Origin: Mesorhizobium sp. 1M-11
GTDB lineage: Bacteria; Pseudomonadota; Alphaproteobacteria; Rhizobiales; Rhizobiaceae
Assembly: GCF_001303895.1 (NCBI RefSeq)
Contig: NZ_LJSD01000075.1
Span: 347,273-411,272 of the forward strand
Length of the DNA: 64,000 nucleotides
Direction of reading: 5' to 3'
Position numbers and translations under genes: made by a program. Below the pieces are notes generated by a model. It did not search any database. It was not told where the DNA came from and saw only the letters and a list, made by a program, of their open reading frames with translations. Shown piece by piece: positions 1 through 8,640 of this stretch. How positions within the stretch are numbered: position 1 is the stretch's first letter; each line of letters begins with the position of its first letter.

Positions 1-108
1 AAATATGTGCGTTACATTGAGGAACTGATCGGTGCCCCCGTGGCGCTTCTTTCCACAAGTCCGGAACGGGACGACACCATACTTGTGACTGATCCGTTTC
101 AAGATTAA
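1..108 (+). CDS. purA: Adenylosuccinate synthetase, C-terminal end (partial)
   Basis: Only the last 35 codons are present; the gene begins before the window. The reading frame ends with the conserved PurA tail containing LLSTSPERDDTI followed by a short acidic end and TAA. PurA condenses IMP and aspartate using GTP to make adenylosuccinate, the first committed step of AMP synthesis in the cytoplasm. The identification rests on this highly conserved C-terminal block alone, but that block is distinctive. Confidence 0.9.
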   Translation, partial: KYVRYIEELIGAPVALLSTSPERDDTILVTDPFQD

Positions 109-121
109 TTGTCAAAGGCCT

Positions 122-150
122 GGCGGGCCTGCTGATTTGCTGAGCCCGCC
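122..150 (+). other. GC-rich hairpin after purA
   Basis: Arms GGCGGGC (122-128) and GCCCGCC (144-150) enclose a 15-base loop, 14 bases after the purA stop. No T tract follows, so this could be a weak terminator, a processing site or chance in GC-rich DNA. Confidence 0.3.
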
Positions 151-180
151 CTGGAAGCGAACGACAGGTTCGATTGAAGC

Positions 181-1911
181 ATGGCAGATTTCGTTGCGGT
201 TCTGAAGAAGACGCTCGACGGGCTCGGCGAGACGACGCCGGACGTGCGCGCCAAAGTCTATGACAAGGCACGCGCCACCATCGAGAGCAAACTGGCAGCC
301 ATCAATCCGCCGCCGCCCGCGGCGGTCGCCGAGCGTCAGCGCAAAGCGCTGGAAGATGCCATCGCCTCCGTCGAAAAGGACTACACCAAGAGCGCACAGC
401 CCCCGCTCGACCCGCTGGCGGAACTCGAGAACATCTTCTCCTCGATCGACCGCAACCGCACGCAGCAGACCCATGTGCGGCCAGCGACGAAGACCGAGCC
501 CGCGGCACCTGCACCACAAGCGCAGACTCCTCCCTCTTCCCGCGTCGAAGAGCGCCCCGCCCAGGCACAACCCTCCTGGCAAAAGCCACAGCCGGAAGCG
601 CGCCGGCCGGAACCCCAGCCTGCACCAGCCGCCAAGCCGACCTCCGTGCTGTCCGGTTCGAAACCCACGCTTGAGTCGGGATGGTCAAAGCCGAAAACCG
701 AGACCAAGCCCGCTTTCGATTCCGACAAGGCCACGACGTCTTCTTCCGATCGGCCGCTGGCGCAAGCCTTCGAGGCCGACAAACGGCTACCCGATGTCCA
801 CGACACGATTTTCTCGAAGCAGCAGCCTGTCGATGACGATGTCGCCGACGAGCATTTCGACGACATCGACGAGCCGGAGAACAAACGCGGTCTCGGCCGC
901 GTCATCGCCGCCGTTGTCACCCTCGCAGTCCTGGCCGGTGGCGGCTACGGCGTGTGGCTGAACAGGGACGCGTTCAAGGACATGTTCGGCTCGAACAAGA
1001 CCGAGACCGCTGACAATCAGCCCGCGCAGCCAGCGACACCGGAAAAGCCCGCTGAACCGACACCAGCCCAGCCGAACGCGGCGGCGAATTCCCCTGCTCC
1101 GGCGGCGGAAAATGGTGAACCGCAGAAACTCACACAGCGGCTGCTGCCCGACGGCAAAGAGACGGATCCCGGCCGCGCTGGTGGTGCATCAAGCGTCGGC
1201 GAAGGTACGTCCATCGTCGCCCTGACCACTCCGCCACCGACAACGCCCGCTGAAGGGCAACCAGCCACGCCTGGAGCCCCGGCACCGACGGACCCTGCTG
1301 CAGCGGGCCAGACGACACCGGCGACGCCAGGCGCTACCGCCACGCAGCCAGCCATCCCGGTCGGCCAGAAGGCGATCTACTACGAAGAGCGCACTTCCTC
1401 GGCTGAAGGATCGGCTCAGCCCGGCAACATCGTCTGGTCCGTGGTTCAGGAATCGCCAGGCGGCGATGCCCCGCCCGAGCCGGCGATCCGCGCCGAGGTG
1501 ACGGTGCCGGCCAAGGATGTGCAGTTGCGCATGACCATCCGCCGCAATGCCGACCAGACCCTGCCGGCCAGCCATATCATCGAGATGATTTTCCTCACCC
1601 CGCAGGGCTTCGAAGGCGGCGGCATCGACAACGTGCTGCGCATCGCCATGAAAACGTCCGAGCAGGAAGCCGGCAGCCCGCTGATCGGCGTGCCCGCCAA
1701 GATCGCCGACGGCTATTTCCTTGTCGCGCTCAACGACACCAAGGCCGACCAGGACGCCAACCTGACCTTGTTGCGCAACCAGGAATGGATCGACATTCCC
1801 GTTGTCTACAAATCGGGACGGCGTGCGCTGATCACCATGGAAAAGGGCCTTCCCGGCGACAAGGTCTTTGACGAAGCGCTCAAGGCGTGGCAGGCGAAGA
1901 CGTCCGGTTAA
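181..1911 (+). CDS. Membrane-anchored proline-rich protein of unknown function
   Basis: A 576-residue protein I cannot assign to a named family. It has an N-terminal helical segment (about residues 1-90), a long Pro/Ala/Lys/Glu-rich low-complexity stretch (about 95-230), one predicted membrane helix near residues 238-258 (GLGRVIAAVVTLAVLAGGG), a second Pro/Ala/Thr-rich linker (about 275-395) and a compact C-terminal domain (about 400-576) rich in beta-like segments. The order suggests a cytoplasmic N-terminus and a periplasmic C-terminal domain held away from the membrane by the linker; this is inference. It lies 72 bases after purA on the same strand and may share its transcript. The ATG at 181 is the first in frame after the purA hairpin; the ribosome site is weak. 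Confidence 0.75.
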   Translation: MADFVAVLKKTLDGLGETTPDVRAKVYDKARATIESKLAAINPPPPAAVAERQRKALEDAIASVEKDYTKSAQPPLDPLAELENIFSSIDRNRTQQTHVRPATKTEPAAPAPQAQTPPSSRVEERPAQAQPSWQKPQPEARRPEPQPAPAAKPTSVLSGSKPTLESGWSKPKTETKPAFDSDKATTSSSDRPLAQAFEADKRLPDVHDTIFSKQQPVDDDVADEHFDDIDEPENKRGLGRVIAAVVTLAVLAGGGYGVWLNRDAFKDMFGSNKTETADNQPAQPATPEKPAEPTPAQPNAAANSPAPAAENGEPQKLTQRLLPDGKETDPGRAGGASSVGEGTSIVALTTPPPTTPAEGQPATPGAPAPTDPAAAGQTTPATPGATATQPAIPVGQKAIYYEERTSSAEGSAQPGNIVWSVVQESPGGDAPPEPAIRAEVTVPAKDVQLRMTIRRNADQTLPASHIIEMIFLTPQGFEGGGIDNVLRIAMKTSEQEAGSPLIGVPAKIADGYFLVALNDTKADQDANLTLLRNQEWIDIPVVYKSGRRALITMEKGLPGDKVFDEALKAWQAKTSG

Positions 1912-1944
1912 CTGCCGCTGCTATACCAACCACGATGGTTTCAG

Positions 1945-3066
1945 TCAGGTTCCAGGCAATACACGGGCAGACCGATCGAGGGCTGCCCATTCAGCCTGCG
2001 GGACAAGAGCTCCGGTACGGGAAACAAAAGACAATACCCGTGTCGCGTTGGCATCAACCTCACATCGAAAGCTTACTCTGTACCAGGCCGTTCGGGTGCG
2101 AAAGGTGGCGTCAGGAGCATCCAGCACATTGCCTGCCTTGAGGAGACGGTATGGGAGCAATTCGGCGAAGTAACCTTCGTCCCGAAGCTGCCGCTGCAAT
2201 GCGCTCGCGCAAAGTTTGCCAACCCGTTGATCGCGCGTCATTCCGTCCATCGAGGTCTCGGCCAGCGCGGCGCCGGTCGCACTTTGCGAATTGAGCCTAC
2301 GGACACCCGGAAGATTGGAATATCCCTGCGGCAAGGCAGCAGCCACATCCGTGGAACTTGATCTTCTGGCGCCGGCGCTTGCCGGCTTCGGGGTCTTTGC
2401 GGGCCTGGGTCGCGGCGCTGCGGCCGCCATGGGAAGCTCGATTTCGGCGGCGTCACCCGCCACGGGTTCCTGCGTATCGGCACCGGTTGGCTTGGCCTCT
2501 TGCTCGTCAGGCTTCGGTGAGCTCGCATTCTTCGCCGGATCCTGTGGAGCTTCGCGGTCGCCTGCCGCGTCTTCCTGTTTCGGGAGATTTGGCGTGGCTT
2601 CGGGTTTAGGCTCGCTTTCTTTCATAGCGCCAGGCTGCTTCGGATTGTCATTCTTAGCCGGCGACGCAGAGCTTTCTTGCGCACTGTTTCCGTCTATGGA
2701 TTTCTGTGGACCAGTATCCTTGGCGCCGTACTGGAAAACGGGTTTCAGCTCCTCGATAGGCGGACGCGTTCTTGGCGAAAGCGGCTTCTCAACCGTCTGA
2801 TCCAGCGGCTTTTCGATCTCGGCATCCTTTGGCGATGCTGCCGGAACTGGTTTCGGCTTCACCTGTTCGGGCGGCGGCACCATCACGACATTGACCGCCC
2901 CATCGTCCGGTTTCTGCTGAGGAAGCCTCGACGAGCCGAAGAGCAGAAGCGCAATGATGAGCGCATGAAAGATCAGCGATGGGGTCAAGCCCCACAGCAG
3001 ACCGCCATCATGCACCCGTGCCTCACTGTTCATGCTCACCGATTTGGGACGAAATAGCGGCGACAT
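1945..3066 (-). CDS. DUF930 family protein with TonB-like N-terminal architecture
   Basis: A 373-residue protein. An N-terminal membrane anchor lies at about residues 25-45 (LTPSLIFHALIIALLLFGSS). A Pro/Lys/Glu-rich spacer of about 200 residues with repeated PKP/EKP-type motifs follows, as in TonB-like energy-coupling proteins that span the periplasm. The last 110 residues, starting near MTRDQRVGKLCASALQRQL, match the DUF930 domain known from Rhizobiales, with a pair of conserved cysteines (LCAS and FRCE) that could form a disulfide. The function is unknown. The ATG at 3066 follows an in-frame TTG; an internal ATG at 3033 is also possible. The gene converges on the preceding plus-strand gene. 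Confidence 0.75.
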   Translation of the reverse strand: MSPLFRPKSVSMNSEARVHDGGLLWGLTPSLIFHALIIALLLFGSSRLPQQKPDDGAVNVVMVPPPEQVKPKPVPAASPKDAEIEKPLDQTVEKPLSPRTRPPIEELKPVFQYGAKDTGPQKSIDGNSAQESSASPAKNDNPKQPGAMKESEPKPEATPNLPKQEDAAGDREAPQDPAKNASSPKPDEQEAKPTGADTQEPVAGDAAEIELPMAAAAPRPRPAKTPKPASAGARRSSSTDVAAALPQGYSNLPGVRRLNSQSATGAALAETSMDGMTRDQRVGKLCASALQRQLRDEGYFAELLPYRLLKAGNVLDAPDATFRTRTAWYRVSFRCEVDANATRVLSFVSRTGALVPQAEWAALDRSARVLPGT

Positions 3067-3187
3067 CAAGTATGCGCGCCATCACATGTCGAACCGCGCA
3101 TTCGCCGTATGACGACGCCGGCGGCGGAATGCCTTTACGTCTCGGGTGACGACAGGAGCGAGGCTGCGGTTCGTAGCCAAGCGTTCA

Positions 3188-4177
3188 TCAAAGATCCGGC
3201 AAGAAAGCTGGTCCGACGACGCGCACGGTCCGATCCGATGCAGGCTCTTCCATCAGCGCCATCGGCGCGGGCGCATCGACCTTTGTCGCATCAGCAGTCG
3301 ATGATCCGACCAGGTCCTGCTCCGGCTTCTCAGTCGGAAGCGGGATCACGGCGTTTTTCATGTTGTGGGGTGTTACCGTCCGCGCGCGCATTTCGTTGAC
3401 CCGGCTGTAGTAACGGCGCAGATCGCAGCTCCTGAAGGCCGGATCGTCGCGATAGCGAAACGCAGTCGACAATTCCTTGTATGGTTTGCGTTCGGCGACC
3501 GAGATCATCTCCTCCGTTTCCAGACTGGGATCGGTCAGGGCGAACACTTCCATGGCCGGATCGTCGCAAATAAAACGGCACTGGTCGGTGGTCTCTTTCA
3601 AATCCCCGTCCCTGGCGAATTGCGATTTCGGCGCTGGAAAGAAATAGCCGTCGGAGGGGCGCACGCAATAAAGCATCGAAGTGCTGCCAACCCACGTCGA
3701 TGCCGAAGACGCGGCCCCTGAAGAAGAGGGGCGCACGGCCTGTCTCTCGCGCCGCTCCGGTGCACAGCCGAGTGCAACATAACGGGCCCGCAGAACCGAC
3801 GTGTCGCGTCCGCCGCTGCTTGCCGCCATTTGCCTCATGACGTCCGCGCGCATGCGCTCCAGATCGCCACAAGGATCGAAGAAGCCGCCAGAACTCTTGC
3901 CCGAACATTGTCGCCGCCGCTCCAGTGCCTGGATGGCCACAAGTTGTCGTCGCAACTGCGCCTGTTGCGGGCTGACGCCACCGCCGCCGCCGCTGCGTAT
4001 CTGGCGTGCCAGCGATGAGCACTCGTCCGCGAATGCCGCGGAAGTCGCCATTGTCCCGAAAGCGAATATGCCGATCAGCAATGCCGAGAGCGAGCGCACC
4101 GAAACGATGCGGCTGCAAAGAAGGAGAAAGCTATCTCCCCCCGTGAAGTAACCCAACCCAGTCCCAAGAATACGCAT
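3188..4177 (-). CDS. DUF2865 family exported protein
   Basis: The predicted product is about 329 residues. A hydrophobic segment ending in ATSAAFA-DE (about residues 32-49) looks like a Sec signal peptide, so the protein is probably exported. After it come a Gly-rich stretch, the block SPQQAQLRRQLVAIQALERR typical of DUF2865, and several cysteine pairs (for example around CSSLARQI, RRQCSG, FDPCGD, LYCVRPSDGYFF and CRFICDD) that may form disulfides. The function is unknown. The start is uncertain. The ATG at 4177 has an AAGG-type ribosome site at good spacing but gives a long leader. A GTG at 4099 gives a more typical signal peptide but lacks a ribosome site, and an upstream ATG at 4237 is also open. 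Confidence 0.7.
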   Translation of the reverse strand: MRILGTGLGYFTGGDSFLLLCSRIVSVRSLSALLIGIFAFGTMATSAAFADECSSLARQIRSGGGGGVSPQQAQLRRQLVAIQALERRRQCSGKSSGGFFDPCGDLERMRADVMRQMAASSGGRDTSVLRARYVALGCAPERRERQAVRPSSSGAASSASTWVGSTSMLYCVRPSDGYFFPAPKSQFARDGDLKETTDQCRFICDDPAMEVFALTDPSLETEEMISVAERKPYKELSTAFRYRDDPAFRSCDLRRYYSRVNEMRARTVTPHNMKNAVIPLPTEKPEQDLVGSSTADATKVDAPAPMALMEEPASDRTVRVVGPAFLPDL

Positions 4178-4371
4178 GCCGCAATGCCTTGATGCAAACT
4201 GGTCTTTATTAACGCGGGCGGACGCTACACCAACCATGTGTCATTATGAAAGTACTTCATAATATATCGAACAATGTGGTTACGTCCGGGGTCGGGCTCG
4301 GAACCGTCCGTTAAGCATAACCGATAGCCTGGCAGTGAGAGCAAGGCGTCGGAAGCACATGTTCGGCCGGG

Positions 4372-4683
4372 CTAGATGCCCGAACCGTACAGTTCCTCTT
4401 CGCTGCCTTCCCAAGGTGTCGGCATGTCGGCCAGGGCGCTCGCGTTCGCATTGGCGCTTGGCAGCGGCATCCAGCATTTCAATTCGGGGTCGGCATATTC
4501 GATCATATGGCCTGGGTAGGAATCGTTCGCACGCCATCCTTCCATGCCGAACTGGTCGGATCGCGCCCAATAGGCGACGTCGACTTCCGCAGGTCCCTGC
4601 TCGGATGACCTCACCGTGACCAGGACACGGCTGCCGTCCTTCGGCGCGCTCGACATGTGGCGCCATCCGGTAGGTTCTGCCAT
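4372..4683 (-). CDS. Small hypothetical protein (103 aa)
   Basis: I do not recognise a named family with certainty. The start is fixed by a strong ribosome site (GGAGGA, 7 bases before the ATG at 4683). The product is soluble, acidic and rich in Trp and Ser. The opening segment containing WRHMSSAPKDGSRVLV resembles short phage- and rhizobia-derived DUF551-like proteins that share a W-x-P-x-DG-x-R/V-LV pattern, and the middle carries AYW and GW..NDSYPGHMI. There is no signal peptide or membrane segment. A repeated palindromic element lies just upstream, between this gene and uup. Confidence 0.6.
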   Translation of the reverse strand: MAEPTGWRHMSSAPKDGSRVLVTVRSSEQGPAEVDVAYWARSDQFGMEGWRANDSYPGHMIEYADPELKCWMPLPSANANASALADMPTPWEGSEEELYGSGI

Positions 4684-4704
4684 GAAAGTCCTCCTCCGTC
4701 GGCC

Positions 4705-4806
4705 AGAGCAATTCCAGCAAAAGTGCGTAGCGGTTTTGCGTCCGGAATTGCGTAAAAACAAAGAGCGGAGCGTTTCCGCGTTTCCGTAGAAAACGGAAAC
4801 GCTCCA
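4705..4806. repeat. Rhizobial palindromic intergenic repeat
   Basis: The stretch begins with GAGCAATTCCAGCAAAAGTG, continues through TCCGGAATTGCG and ends in a hairpin whose perfect 12-bp arms GGAGCGTTTCCG (4767-4778) and CGGAAACGCTCC (4794-4805) enclose 15 bases. From memory, near-identical sequences (AGAGCAATTCC...GGAATTGCG...GAGCGTTTCCG) occur in many copies between genes in Mesorhizobium and related genomes. Only one copy is seen in this window. It sits between the 3' end of uup and the start of the 103-residue gene. Confidence 0.65.
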
Positions 4807-4903
4807 GTGATCACCGTACCAACGGTAGCACGATCCGCCCCGCCAAGATCAATGCCAGATTTGCCGATTGCCGGAATAAGAGTGCAGCAGCCGAAACAGC
4901 GCC

Positions 4904-6718
4904 TCAGCCCTCCAGTTCCTCTCGCAGCATTTCCAGTTCCAGCCACTCTTCCTCAAGAGTGGCAAGCGTCGCTCGTTCCTTGTCAAGCGCTGCAATCGTC
5001 TTCTGGAAACCAACCGCATCCCGCTCATAGAAGGCCGGATCGGCGATGTTGTTCTCCAGCCTGGCGATCGATGCCGTCACCGCCTCGATCTTCTTCGGCA
5101 GATTTTCCAAGGCGAATTTCTGCTTGAAGGAGAGCTTCCTGGCCGACTCTTTCGGCGCATCCGAACGTGGCTTTTCGGCTTTCGGCTCAGCGGACTGCCC
5201 GTTGCGGGCTTTGCGGTCGTCGAGCTTCGTGCCGCCGCGCTGCGCCAGCATGTCGGAGTAGCCTCCGGCATATTCCACCCAACGCCCACCTCCGTCAGGC
5301 GCGATCACACTGGTGACCGTGCGATCGAGGAAATCGCGATCGTGGCTGACCAGGATGACCGTGCCGGCAAAACCGGCCACCAGTTCCTGCAGCAGCTCCA
5401 GCGTCTCCATGTCGAGATCGTTTGTCGGCTCGTCCAGCACCAGAAGGTTTGCCGGCCGCGCCAGGACACGGGCAAGCAGCAACCGTGCCCGCTCGCCGCC
5501 GGAAAGCTCGCGCACCGGCGTGCGTGCCTGCTCCGGCTTGAACAGGAAATCCTTCATGTAGGACACGACATGACGCTGCTCGCCATTGATGACGAGGTTC
5601 TCGCCGCGCCCATCCGTCAGGTAGTGGGCCAGCGTTTCATCCGGGTCGGCCGCCTCGCGCTTCTGGTCGAGTGCCGCGATCTCGAGGTTGACGCCCAGCC
5701 GCACCGAACCCGCATCCGGCTTCATCTCCCCAGTCAGCATCTTCAGCAGCGTCGTCTTGCCGGCACCGTTGGGACCGACCAGACCGACGCGGTCGCCGCG
5801 CTGGATGCGGGTCGAAAAATCCTTCACCACGGTGAGATCGCCGAAGCTCTTCTCGATGTTCTTGGCTTCGATCACCAGCTTGCCGGATTCGGCGGCGTCG
5901 CTTGCCACCAGCGTCGCGGTGCCCTCGGCGCCGCGATGACTGCGGAAGCGCTGGCGCATCGTCTGCAATTCGCCAAGCCGGCGCATGTTGCGCTTGCGCC
6001 GCGCGGTCACGCCGTAGCGCAGCCAGTGCTCCTCGCGCACGATCTGCCGGCCGAGTTTGTGCTGGTCGCGTTCTTCTTCCTCCAGAACCTGGTCACGCCA
6101 TTCCTCGAAATGGGCGAAGCCCTTGTCCAGCCGGCGAGTCTGGCCGCGATCGAGCCATACGGTGGCGCGCGAGATGCGCTGCAGGAAACGACGGTCGTGG
6201 GAAATGACGATCAAGGCCGAGGAGGTGCGCGCCAGCTCCTCTTCCAGCCATTCGATGACGGCGAGGTCGAGATGGTTCGTTGGCTCGTCGAGCAGCAGAA
6301 TGTCGGGCTCCGGTGCCATGACGCGGGCCAATGCGGCACGGCGTGCCTCGCCCCCGGAAAGATCGGCGGGGCGCTCTTCGCCAGTAAGACCCAGATGCTT
6401 CATCAGATAGGTCGCGCGATACGGGTCGTCGGCCGGCCCCAATCCCGCCTCGACATAGGCCCGCACGCTCGCAAAACCGTCCATGTCAGGGATCTGCGGC
6501 AGGTAGCGTACGGTTGCCGTCGGCTGGCGAAACACCTCGCCATCCTGCGGCTCGATCATGCCGGCAGCGATCTTGAGCAATGTCGACTTGCCGGAACCAT
6601 TGCGGCCGACCAACGCGATCTTGTCGCCGGGAGCCGCTACGAGTTCCGCGCCGTCCAGCAAGGGCGTGCCGCCGAAGGTCAGTTTGATATCGGTCAAATT
6701 GAGAAGTGGCGGCGCCAT
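4904..6718 (-). CDS. uup: ABC-F family ATPase, Uup type
   Basis: A 604-residue soluble protein with two ABC ATPase domains in tandem and no membrane segments, as in ABC-F translation and DNA-maintenance factors. Domain 1 has Walker A GRNGSGKST (about residues 38-46), signature LSGGE and Walker B LLLDEPTNHLDL. The linker contains GVTARRKRNMRRLGEL, characteristic of Uup. Domain 2 has GPNGAGKTT, LSGGE and LVLDEPTNDLDM. A C-terminal coiled coil (about residues 525-604, KQKFALENLPKKIEAV onward) is the Uup DNA-binding-type tail. The ATG at 6718 starts one base after the thiN stop, so the two are probably translationally coupled; an upstream in-frame ATG at 6787 would overlap thiN. Uup proteins affect ribosome function and precise excision of transposons. 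Confidence 0.92.
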   Translation of the reverse strand: MAPPLLNLTDIKLTFGGTPLLDGAELVAAPGDKIALVGRNGSGKSTLLKIAAGMIEPQDGEVFRQPTATVRYLPQIPDMDGFASVRAYVEAGLGPADDPYRATYLMKHLGLTGEERPADLSGGEARRAALARVMAPEPDILLLDEPTNHLDLAVIEWLEEELARTSSALIVISHDRRFLQRISRATVWLDRGQTRRLDKGFAHFEEWRDQVLEEEERDQHKLGRQIVREEHWLRYGVTARRKRNMRRLGELQTMRQRFRSHRGAEGTATLVASDAAESGKLVIEAKNIEKSFGDLTVVKDFSTRIQRGDRVGLVGPNGAGKTTLLKMLTGEMKPDAGSVRLGVNLEIAALDQKREAADPDETLAHYLTDGRGENLVINGEQRHVVSYMKDFLFKPEQARTPVRELSGGERARLLLARVLARPANLLVLDEPTNDLDMETLELLQELVAGFAGTVILVSHDRDFLDRTVTSVIAPDGGGRWVEYAGGYSDMLAQRGGTKLDDRKARNGQSAEPKAEKPRSDAPKESARKLSFKQKFALENLPKKIEAVTASIARLENNIADPAFYERDAVGFQKTIAALDKERATLATLEEEWLELEMLREELEG

Positions 6719-6719
6719 A

Positions 6720-7367
6720 TCAGCTTTCAGGGAGTGGGTAAGGATGGGCGAGCAGAAGCGCACGGCCGCTGCCGAGCGTGATTTCAAGCTTGCCTCTCAC
6801 GGCATTGGAGATGGTGAGCGACGAACCGAAGGGCATTTCCACTGCATCCAGCGGCCATTTGGCGCCCTTGATGGTGAGCCCGGTGAGTTTCGAGAAGCCA
6901 AGCACGGAAAACAGCGTCCCCTCGGCGTAGTCGAAGGCCTTGCTGTGGCCTGGCAATACCGGAATGCCTTCCTGCGCACCGCTGGTCAGAAGCACATCCG
7001 TACCCTGTTCGGCCAGGCTGAGTGCCAAAGCCAGGTGCAGGAAAGCATGATCGGCCCGGGCGCCACCGAAGGCACCGACCAGGTTCAGTTTCGTCGCGCC
7101 GTGTTTAAGCGCAATCGAAACCGCGAGTTCTCCGTCCGTGGAATCCTTCTCGGCGGGGAACCGTTCCTGTGGCACCTTCGCCAGATGCGGCGGCAGGTTG
7201 GCCGGCGCGGAATCGAAATCGCCCACCCACAGCTCCGGCAGAAGGCCCAGCATATCCGCATGCCGGATGCCGGAATCGGCGGCAATGACGCGCGTGCCGG
7301 CAACCTGGGCCTCGAGCCGCGGCGTGTGGATGACCTCACCGCCAAGCAGAAGAGTGAATATGCTCAT
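6720..7367 (-). CDS. thiN: Thiamine diphosphokinase
   Basis: A 215-residue enzyme that transfers pyrophosphate from ATP to thiamine, making the cofactor TPP directly from salvaged thiamine. The family pattern is present: an N-terminal FTLLLGG, AADSGIRHAD, the acidic substrate/ATP site WVGDFDSAP, then EKDSTDGELA, GAFGGARADHAF and a C-terminal beta-rich TPK B1 domain with GLTIKGAKWPL and ISNA. The start at 7367 (MSIFTLL) fits family length; a longer in-frame extension to 7466 would run towards the riboswitch region. The gene diverges from the riboswitch-controlled thiBPQ transporter, so uptake and activation of thiamine are encoded back to back. It is immediately upstream of uup. Confidence 0.93.
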   Translation of the reverse strand: MSIFTLLLGGEVIHTPRLEAQVAGTRVIAADSGIRHADMLGLLPELWVGDFDSAPANLPPHLAKVPQERFPAEKDSTDGELAVSIALKHGATKLNLVGAFGGARADHAFLHLALALSLAEQGTDVLLTSGAQEGIPVLPGHSKAFDYAEGTLFSVLGFSKLTGLTIKGAKWPLDAVEMPFGSSLTISNAVRGKLEITLGSGRALLLAHPYPLPES

Positions 7368-7493
7368 GGGCGTGGCCCTTACCAGCCCCCATGCGGAAAC
7401 GGAAGTGCGTGCGGATTGCCGCTTCGGTTCCACCTGACCCGGCAAACTAGGACTTGCACGCCACAACGGCCCGCTCTATGTCTCAAGCCGCTC

Positions 7494-7590
7494 TAACGGG
7501 GTGCCCGATCGCGGTTTTCGCGAACCGGCTGAGAGGCGAAAAGCCAACCCGCTGAACCTGATCCGGTTTGTACCGGCGGAGGGATTAGAC
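7494..7590 (+). promoter_or_regulatory. TPP riboswitch (THI element)
   Basis: The leader carries the conserved thi-box blocks in order: ACGGGGTGCCC, GGCTGAGA, ACCCGCTGAACCTGATCCGG and TACCGGCGGAGGGA. It lies about 50 bases upstream of thiB. Downstream, GCGCC (7602-7606) can pair with GGCGC (7632-7636), and TCAC (7617-7620) with GTGA (7624-7627), enclosing the thiB ribosome site AAGGAGG (7627-7633). TPP binding may therefore block translation; the mechanism is inferred. Confidence 0.95.
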
Positions 7591-7638
7591 GCTTAGCCAA
7601 AGCGCCAGTTCCCTTGTCACGAAGTGAAGGAGGCGCCG

Positions 7639-8640
7639 ATGCGCAAAACTCTGTCTGTCCTGGTCTCGGCACTCGCTCTTGTTGCCGCCACGCTGCCGGC
7701 AACAGCGAAAGACAAGCTTACCGTCTATACCTACGAAAGCTTCACCGCCGAATGGGGACCCGGCCCACAGGTGAAGAAGGCGTTCGAAGAGGAATGCAAT
7801 TGCGAGGTCGACTTCGTATCGGTCGCCGATGGCGTCGCGCTGCTCAACCGGGTCAAGCTTGAGGGTGCCGCCACGAAGGCCGATATCGTGCTTGGCCTCG
7901 ATACCAACCTGACCGCGGATGCCAAGGCGACCGGTCTCTTCGTGCCGCACGGCACGACCGCAGCACTCGACGTGCCCGGCGGCTGGAACGACGACACTTT
8001 CGTGCCTTATGACTACGGTTATTTCGCTGTCGTCTATGACACCGAAAAATTGAAGACGCCGCCGGCCAGCCTCAAGGATCTCGTCGAGGGCGATGCCTCG
8101 CAGAAGATCGCCATACAAGACCCGCGCACGTCCACGCCGGGCCTCGGCCTGTTGCTTTGGGTGCGCTCGGTCTATGGCGACAAGGCGCCGGAAGCCTGGG
8201 CGAAGCTGAAGGACCGCGTGCTGACCGTCACGCCGGGCTGGAGCGAGGCCTATGGCCTGTTCACCAAGGGCGAAGCGCCGATGGTTCTGTCCTATACCAC
8301 TTCGCCTGCTTATCATATGGTCGCCGAAAAGACAGATCGCTACCAGGCCGCTTCCTTCTCCGAAGGTCATTACCTCCAGGTCGAGGTGGCCGGTGTTACC
8401 ACGACCGGCGCCAAGAATCCGCTGTCCGGGAAATTCATGGCCTTCATGACCAGTCCGAAATTCCAGGATGTCGTTCCGGAGACCAACTGGATGTTCCCCG
8501 CCGGGAAGATGGACAAGCCGCTTGATCCCGCCTTCGAGAAACTGGTGAAGCCGGCCAAGACCCTGACTTTCAGCCCGGAAGAGGTTGCGAAAAACCGCAA
8601 GGCCTGGGTGGATGAATGGCTGACCGTGATAAGCAAGTAG
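7639..8640 (+). CDS. thiB: Thiamine ABC transporter, periplasmic binding protein
   Basis: A 333-residue periplasmic protein. An N-terminal signal peptide (MRKTLSVLVSALALVAATLP, cut near ATAKD) is followed by a type II binding-protein fold. Family hallmarks are KLTVYTYESF near the mature N-terminus, WGPGPQVKKAFEEE, ADIVLGLDTN and YDYGYFAVVYD, as in TbpA/ThiB proteins that bind thiamine, TMP and TPP. The start at 7639 is chosen because AAGGAGG lies 5 bases before it; an in-frame GTG at 7624 overlaps that ribosome site and is unlikely. It is the first gene of thiBPQ, directly under the TPP riboswitch, and its end overlaps thiP by 25 bases. Confidence 0.95.
   Translation: MRKTLSVLVSALALVAATLPATAKDKLTVYTYESFTAEWGPGPQVKKAFEEECNCEVDFVSVADGVALLNRVKLEGAATKADIVLGLDTNLTADAKATGLFVPHGTTAALDVPGGWNDDTFVPYDYGYFAVVYDTEKLKTPPASLKDLVEGDASQKIAIQDPRTSTPGLGLLLWVRSVYGDKAPEAWAKLKDRVLTVTPGWSEAYGLFTKGEAPMVLSYTTSPAYHMVAEKTDRYQAASFSEGHYLQVEVAGVTTTGAKNPLSGKFMAFMTSPKFQDVVPETNWMFPAGKMDKPLDPAFEKLVKPAKTLTFSPEEVAKNRKAWVDEWLTVISK

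Noticed and set aside
5342..6781. A 479-codon plus-strand frame opposite uup
   Set aside because: Mirror frame of a clear ABC-F gene; its composition is artefactual and no motif is visible.
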